DNA from: Methylobacterium sp. J-030
Lineage (GTDB): Bacteria; Pseudomonadota; Alphaproteobacteria; Rhizobiales; Beijerinckiaceae
Direction: 5' to 3'
Assembly: GCF_022829545.1 (NCBI RefSeq)
Contig: NZ_JAKSYM010000062.1
Location: 1 to 61,890 of the forward strand
DNA length: 61,890 nucleotides
This document shows, piece by piece, positions 57,943 to 61,890 of this stretch (position 1 is the stretch's first letter; each line of letters opens with the position of its first letter). A program made the position numbers and the translations under genes. Under the pieces are notes generated by a model, which was not told where the DNA came from, did not search any database, and saw only the letters and a program-made list of their open reading frames with translations.

Positions 57943-58310
57943 GTCGCCATCTGCTCCTCGATCGACCGGACCGGCACGTCGTGCTCGGCTTCGACCACCC
58001 GCTCCAGTCCTTCTTCGGGCAGGTGTTCCGTGGACCCAGCACCGGTAGCCCCGGGAACGCTCGCGGCGGCTGGCCGACCCGATCCGGTCTCGGCGGCCGG
58101 CGTCCTGTCGTCAGCTCGCCCCAGAAGGCCAACGACCTCGCCGATCTCGGCGAATGGGCCAAGGCGCAGATCCCGGACGAGTTCGCGACCGAGCCCATGG
58201 CCGCCTACCACCTCGGGGTCCTGATCGGCCTGCTGTCCAGCGAGTGCGACGGCGGCGAGGACCTGCCTGACGTACCGCTCCCCGATTGCCTGAAGGGATC
58301 GCGGTCGTGA
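57939..58310 (+). CDS. Small phage protein, paralogue of the next gene
   Basis: 123 aa from GTG 57939 (GTGA overlap). N-terminus RHLLLDRPDRHVVLGFDHPLQSFFGQVF aligns with the next protein (CYLVQERPERQLVAGYDRPLRQVFGRAR). Tandem duplication; function unknown. Confidence 0.5.
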   Translation: MSRHLLLDRPDRHVVLGFDHPLQSFFGQVFRGPSTGSPGNARGGWPTRSGLGGRRPVVSSPQKANDLADLGEWAKAQIPDEFATEPMAAYHLGVLIGLLSSECDGGEDLPDVPLPDCLKGSRS

Positions 58311-58564
58311 GCTGCTACCTCGTCCAGGAGCGTCCCGAGCGCCAGCTCGTGGCCGGCTACGATCGCCCGCTGCGCCAGGTGTTCGGCCGGGCCCGCGGCA
58401 TCGCCGGCACAGTCCATCGCACCGGCCCGATCTTCTCGCCCGACACGGCCCACACCGCCGTGGCCCGCCTGTCCGACTGGCTGCGCGAGCAGGGCGCCGC
58501 GGAAGCGGACATCACCCGCGTCGCCGCCGACCTGATCTCCGACTGCGAGGACGACTTGTCATGA
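58307..58564 (+). CDS. Small phage protein, paralogue of the previous gene
   Basis: 85 aa from GTG 58307 (GTGA). Shares the first 30 residues with its neighbour, then diverges into a helical acidic end (ADITRVAADLISDCEDDLS). Confidence 0.5.
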   Translation: MSCYLVQERPERQLVAGYDRPLRQVFGRARGIAGTVHRTGPIFSPDTAHTAVARLSDWLREQGAAEADITRVAADLISDCEDDLS

Positions 58565-58998
58565 CGCGCCGCATCGATCTCATCCCGAACCTGCGCGAGC
58601 GGACGGCCGTCGAAGCGCTCTTCCGCGCCCAGGGCTGGGCCCAGGTCGCGATCGACGAACTCGGCGACAGCGCCGTCGACGACGAGGCTTTGGCCGCAGG
58701 GCTCCGCGAGGTCCGCGCCGTGCTGGCCGCGGTCGACGCGCTCGCGCCTCAGCCGCGCCAAGCCGGTCCGCTCAACGGCGCCGACGCCCAGGCGCTTCGC
58801 CTCGACCTCGGCGCCGACGCGGTCGTCATCACCGCCTGGATGCCAGGCGACGGCGCCGTCGACATCGCGCTCGCCGCCTCCGGCAACCGCACGCTCGCCC
58901 AACGCTGCGCCGCCGCGCCGGCCGATGCCCTGGCCGCGGCGGTCGCGGCGGCGCTCCCGCCCCTGTCCGCCGCGTCCGCTCCGGAGGCCTCCGCGTGA
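58561..58998 (+). CDS. Small Ala-rich phage protein, unknown
   Basis: 145 aa (ATGA). Helical N-terminus (RRIDLIPNLRERTAVEALFRAQGWAQVAID), beta middle (LGADAVVITAWMPGDGAVDIALAASG), Ala-rich tail. Not recognised. Confidence 0.45.
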   Translation: MTRRIDLIPNLRERTAVEALFRAQGWAQVAIDELGDSAVDDEALAAGLREVRAVLAAVDALAPQPRQAGPLNGADAQALRLDLGADAVVITAWMPGDGAVDIALAASGNRTLAQRCAAAPADALAAAVAAALPPLSAASAPEASA

Positions 58999-59378
58999 CC
59001 TATCCCGCCGCCTTCCTCGGCGTCCTCGCCCACCTCGATCCCCGGGCGCCCGGCCAGACCATGCTGGTCACGGTCGCCCTGCCGCGCGGCGAGTGCGACG
59101 CGGTGGTCAAGGTGCTGGGTGCGCCGGATCCGGACCTCGGTCCGCACGTGGCGCTGCTGCCGTGCCTGCGTCCGGACTATCCACGCAGCGACGACGACGC
59201 GGTGCTGCTCGCCGCGCTGCGCACGGCGAACCGCCTGCTGGAAACGGGGTCAGCTCGCCTCAGCCCCGAGCTGCTGCACGAGCTCGGGCTGCTCCAGTCG
59301 GCGACCGCCGGCCGAGCGCGCCGCCGCCTCGACTGCACCGCGCCGCCTTCCCCTTTTGAGCTCCGGAGCGCCCGATGA
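58995..59378 (+). CDS. Small phage protein, unknown
   Basis: 127 aa from GTG 58995 (GTGA). Beta-rich (FLGVLAHLDPRAPGQTMLVTVALPRGE), central LRPDYPRSDDDAVLLAALRTANRLLETG, basic end. Not recognised. Confidence 0.45.
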   Translation: MTYPAAFLGVLAHLDPRAPGQTMLVTVALPRGECDAVVKVLGAPDPDLGPHVALLPCLRPDYPRSDDDAVLLAALRTANRLLETGSARLSPELLHELGLLQSATAGRARRRLDCTAPPSPFELRSAR

Positions 59379-59767
59379 CCACGCTCACGCCGTACCGCGA
59401 CTCGCTCCTCCAGGGCTTCGAAGAAGCCGAGCGGCAGCTGCAGGCGCTCTCGCTCACCGCACCAGGTCGCTTCGAACGCGAGATGTCGATGGCCCTCATG
59501 CGCGGGGGTCTGCTGCCGGTCGCCGACATGCGCGACCGGGATATGTCGATGGATGCCGTGCAGCGATCGCTGGAGAGCGCGATCGCCAATCTCGTGATCA
59601 GCCACTGCCTGAACTTCCAGGGTGGCGACACGCGGCAGGCGGGATCGATGGCCGTCCGCATGCTGGCGACGATCAGAGATCTGGCACAGGCGCGCCTGCA
59701 GGCCGATCGGCCGGTCGTGCACGTCTACAAGCCGATCCCGCATCCGACGACGACGGGGCAGGCGTGA
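59375..59767 (+). CDS. Small helical phage protein, unknown
   Basis: 130 aa (ATGA). All-helical, Met-rich (FEREMSMALMRGGLLPVADMRDRDMSMDAVQRSLES). Overlaps the next gene by one base. Not recognised. Confidence 0.45.
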   Translation: MTTLTPYRDSLLQGFEEAERQLQALSLTAPGRFEREMSMALMRGGLLPVADMRDRDMSMDAVQRSLESAIANLVISHCLNFQGGDTRQAGSMAVRMLATIRDLAQARLQADRPVVHVYKPIPHPTTTGQA

Positions 59768-60045
59768 TGGCTGTTCCCTGTCGCTCCGCCATCCTGCTCG
59801 ACCGGATCGCCGCCGCCCTCGGCGTACCCGTCGAGGTGTTCACCGCCCCGGCCGCTCTAGCATCCCCGGACACCGCTCCGGCCGCTCACATCGCCACCCT
59901 GGTGTTCGATCCGGACGGTTGTCGGTTCGCCGCTGCCTTCGTGGACCTGCCGCCCCAAGGCCGCAAGGCGCTCGCCGACGGCGCCGAGGCGCTCCGCGCG
60001 GGCTTCGCCGCCGATCGGCAGCGGCGCGATGGGGGGCAGTCCTGA
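59767..60045 (+). CDS. Small phage protein, unknown
   Basis: 92 aa from ATG 59767 (TGATG). Starts with a helix (RSAILLDRIAAALGVPVEVFTAP) similar to the first DNA-binding helix pair of regulators, then a beta region (TLVFDPDGCRFAAAFVDLPP). Not recognised. Confidence 0.45.
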   Translation: MAVPCRSAILLDRIAAALGVPVEVFTAPAALASPDTAPAAHIATLVFDPDGCRFAAAFVDLPPQGRKALADGAEALRAGFAADRQRRDGGQS

Positions 60046-60815
60046 TGCTGCGCCAGGGCGCCCCTGCACCAGAGTTCGCCGACGCCGACGCTCTGAAGGC
60101 GCACTACCGCGCCCTGCATGCCCGGACGTGGGCCCCGCGCGCGGTGCCGGCGACCCCAGAGACGAGCCGGACGCGCGCACTCGCCGAAGCCCAGCGGGAG
60201 CGGGAGCAGAGGGAGTCGGCGGAGCGCGAGGCCGCCGCCCTGGTCGAGCGTGAGCGCGTGCGCGCCCTCACGGCGCAGGTCCTGACGCCGGAGCATCTGG
60301 CTCGGGATCCGAGGTCCATCATCGCCGAAGTCGCCGCGGCCTTCGGGTTTACGTACGCCGACATCGTCGGGCGCTGCCAAGTCGCATCGATGGTGCGCGC
60401 CCGCTGGGCGGCGATCAGCGCCGTGCGCGCAGCCCGGCCGGACCTCACGCTCACGGTCCTGGGCCGCGCATTCGGTGGCCGAGATCACAGCGCCATCGAG
60501 AATGCGCTGCGGAAGATGTCGGTCGACGGCGTGCCGCAGGCGCCCACCGTCCTCGATCCCATGCGGATTATCGAGGACGTCGCGGCGGCCTTCGGCTTCA
60601 CCGGCGCCGATATCCTCGGGCCCCGACAGCGCGTGCCGCTGGTGCGTGCCCGCTGGGCGGCGATCGCCGCGGTGCGCGAGGCCCGGCCGGACCTGTCGCT
60701 CTACGAGCTCGCCCGGGTCTTCGGCGACCGCGACTACACCACGGTCCGCCACGCCGTCGTGCGGATGGCCGCTGAGGGCGTGCCGCAGCCTCCAGCGCAG
60801 GGAGAGCCCGCATGA
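60045..60815 (+). CDS. Protein with two tandem DnaA domain IV copies (no AAA+ domain)
   Basis: 256 aa from ATG 60045 (TGATG). Residues 45-75 form a coiled coil. Domain IV copy 1 about 85-158 with RAFGGRDHSAIENALRKM (signature GGRDHxx at 143-149); copy 2 about 170-243 with ARVFGDRDYTTVRHAVVRM (GDRDYTT at 226-232). Both keep the Arg-rich helix and the GxRD turn that read DnaA boxes; the ATPase and oligomerisation domains of DnaA are absent. Predicted to bind two adjacent DnaA boxes, such as those at 54690-54708 or in host oriC, and possibly block initiation. Confidence 0.82.
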   Translation: MLRQGAPAPEFADADALKAHYRALHARTWAPRAVPATPETSRTRALAEAQREREQRESAEREAAALVERERVRALTAQVLTPEHLARDPRSIIAEVAAAFGFTYADIVGRCQVASMVRARWAAISAVRAARPDLTLTVLGRAFGGRDHSAIENALRKMSVDGVPQAPTVLDPMRIIEDVAAAFGFTGADILGPRQRVPLVRARWAAIAAVREARPDLSLYELARVFGDRDYTTVRHAVVRMAAEGVPQPPAQGEPA

Positions 60816-61003
60816 CCGGCCGCGCCGCGCCCCTCGGCATCGCCATGGCGGTCCTGGTCCTGTTCCTGGTCCTCGGGATCATCCTGATCCCGTGGCTGGA
60901 CGAGCTGCTGCGGGAGGCGATCGCGCGGAGGGATGCGGCCGAGGCGGCGGCCAACGACAACGCTCGGGCCGCGGCCCGAAAGCCAGAAAGGCAGATCGGA
61001 TGA
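60812..61003 (+). CDS. Small membrane protein, unknown
   Basis: 63 aa (ATGA). One strong hydrophobic helix (LGIAMAVLVLFLVLGIILIPWL) and a charged helix (REAIARRDAAEAAANDN). Possibly membrane-tethers neighbours. Confidence 0.5.
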   Translation: MTGRAAPLGIAMAVLVLFLVLGIILIPWLDELLREAIARRDAAEAAANDNARAAARKPERQIG

Positions 61004-61578
61004 GCGAGCGCTCAGTCCTTCATCGTGAGGTAGCAAACCTCCGCGAGCGCGTCGACGTGTTGGAGGAGGAAGTCCGCCAGCTCCGCGATGCGTTCGAGCC
61101 ATCCGCGGCGATGCCGGAAGCCTGGAAGCTGACAAAGAGCGAGGCGCGCTTGCTGCACGTCTTGGCTCATGCGCGCGGTGGCTATCTCAACAAGGAACGC
61201 ATCTTGACGGCGCTCTACGGGCTCGAGCCCGACGTCGAGATCAAGATCGTGGACGTCTTCGTCTGTAAGCTCCGGCGGAAGCTGTCGGCGGCCGGCAGCG
61301 CGATCGAGATCAAGACTTATCACGGGGACGGTTTCGGCCTCACGACCGAGGGCCACGCCGCGTTCCGCCGGGAGACTGCGCCGGGGGGCGAGGTGCGTGT
61401 CGCGCAGGACGCACAGACCGAGGCCTGGCTCCGAGAGCGGCTGGCCGCGCTGGAGACCGAGAACGACCTCTTGAGGGAGATCGCCGGGCGAGCGCCCGCG
61501 CCGGCTCCGGTGGCTCAAACGCGTCCACGCTGGTCATGGCGGGATCACGGCACGCGCGATCGGCGGAGGCGTGCGTGA
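61000..61578 (+). CDS. CtrA-type output domain protein with coiled coil instead of receiver
   Basis: 192 aa from ATG 61000 (ATGA). Residues 5-32 coiled coil; 43-116 winged HTH: LTKSEARLLHVLAHARGG ... LYGLEPDVEIKIVDVFVCKLRRKLS ... TYHGDGFGL. The EIKIVDVFVCKLRRKL block matches the recognition region of CtrA (EPELKIIDVFICKLRKKL) closely; residues beyond 140 form another coiled coil and basic tail. No phosphoacceptor domain. Likely binds CtrA-type sites without phosphorylation. Confidence 0.82.
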   Translation: MSERSVLHREVANLRERVDVLEEEVRQLRDAFEPSAAMPEAWKLTKSEARLLHVLAHARGGYLNKERILTALYGLEPDVEIKIVDVFVCKLRRKLSAAGSAIEIKTYHGDGFGLTTEGHAAFRRETAPGGEVRVAQDAQTEAWLRERLAALETENDLLREIAGRAPAPAPVAQTRPRWSWRDHGTRDRRRRA

Positions 61579-61890
61579 CTGCCCCCAAGCTCTTCCGCCT
61601 CCGCGCCGAGGTTCACCACCATCTCGATCCGATCTGGCGCCAGGCCGCTCGGACCGGTGGCTACACCCGCCGTGAGATCCGGAAGTACACCGGTCCGGCC
61701 GCCTACTACTTCGAGCAGTCCGCGCGCTGCCGCGTCTACGGTTGGCTGGCCGAGCGAATGCTGCTCACCGTGGACGAGTGCCACGCAGCCAAATTCACGG
61801 CGGCGCAGTGCCGGCAGGCCATCGATCTGCTGTCCGGCGTCACCTTCGCCGAGGTCCGGCAGTGGGCGCAGCGGACGGGCTTCAAGGTCC
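61575..61890 (+). CDS. Phage protein resembling DUF3268 C-terminal part (runs off the window)
   Basis: From GTG 61575 (GTGA). EVHHHLDPIWRQAARTGGYTRREIRKYTG, then YGWLAERMLLTVDECHAAKFTAAQC, similar to the HFDPLWxxG...WLAxRMxIxxxECHxxxF pattern of zinc-finger DUF3268 proteins, whose N-terminal zinc part is not at this start. Incomplete in the window. Confidence 0.55.
   Translation, partial: MTAPKLFRLRAEVHHHLDPIWRQAARTGGYTRREIRKYTGPAAYYFEQSARCRVYGWLAERMLLTVDECHAAKFTAAQCRQAIDLLSGVTFAEVRQWAQRTGFKV

Overview
The window is about 62 kb of GC-rich alphaproteobacterial DNA that reads as one large temperate phage (prophage or phage-plasmid) cut at both ends. Host evidence: high GC, GcrA-, CtrA- and DnaA-type domains typical of Alphaproteobacteria, and small exported proteins of a Methylobacterium-like kind; Methylobacteriaceae is an inference, not proven. 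No tRNA, rRNA, CRISPR array or att site is visible.

Layout. (1) 1-23.0 kb, minus strand: the late operon, read right to left. It combines a lambda-type head (Nu1-like small terminase, GpA large terminase, gpW, portal, S49 protease, separate scaffold, gpD, capsid E, FII-like connector) with a Mu-type contractile tail (DUF2635, sheath, tube, frameshifted assembly chaperone, tape measure with tail lysozyme, gpN-like, gp44-gp48-like baseplate, fibre). Two late genes look damaged: the fibre (two compensating frameshifts) and the tail terminator (in-frame TAG). (2) 23.1-27.3 kb: a serine recombinase and a ladder of tiny overlapping genes. (3) 27.8-33.8 kb: cargo, namely a chemoreceptor and a lower-GC LysR / GNAT / small-ORF cassette. 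(4) 34-46.7 kb, minus strand: early and middle genes, including a replication initiator with an iteron array inside it (candidate origin), a PcfJ-like protein, an MT-A70 methyltransferase with a duplicated N-terminal domain, an orphan TAXI binding protein and a Cro-like HTH. (5) 46.7-48.5 kb: divergent Cro/CI switch with repeated operator-like motifs, then small exported genes. (6) 48.5-54.6 kb: accessory islet: a DNA methyltransferase fused to an Mrr-like nuclease, then single genes (PilZ pair, TIGR04325 methyltransferase, UDG-like hypothetical) separated by four diverged copies of the 3' end of one small gene. (7) 54.6-61.9 kb, plus strand: a second phage operon of at least 18 tightly overlapping genes behind a region with two DnaA boxes.

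The most interesting content is in that last operon. It encodes DNA- or sigma-binding parts of three master regulators of the alphaproteobacterial cell cycle without their usual control domains: a stand-alone GcrA C-terminal domain next to a GcrA-like double HTH protein, a protein with two tandem DnaA domain IV copies and no ATPase, and a CtrA output domain whose receiver is replaced by a coiled coil. With the phage adenine methyltransferases (possible CcrM analogues) this could be a module that reads or overrides the host cell-cycle circuit. That function is inferred from domains alone.
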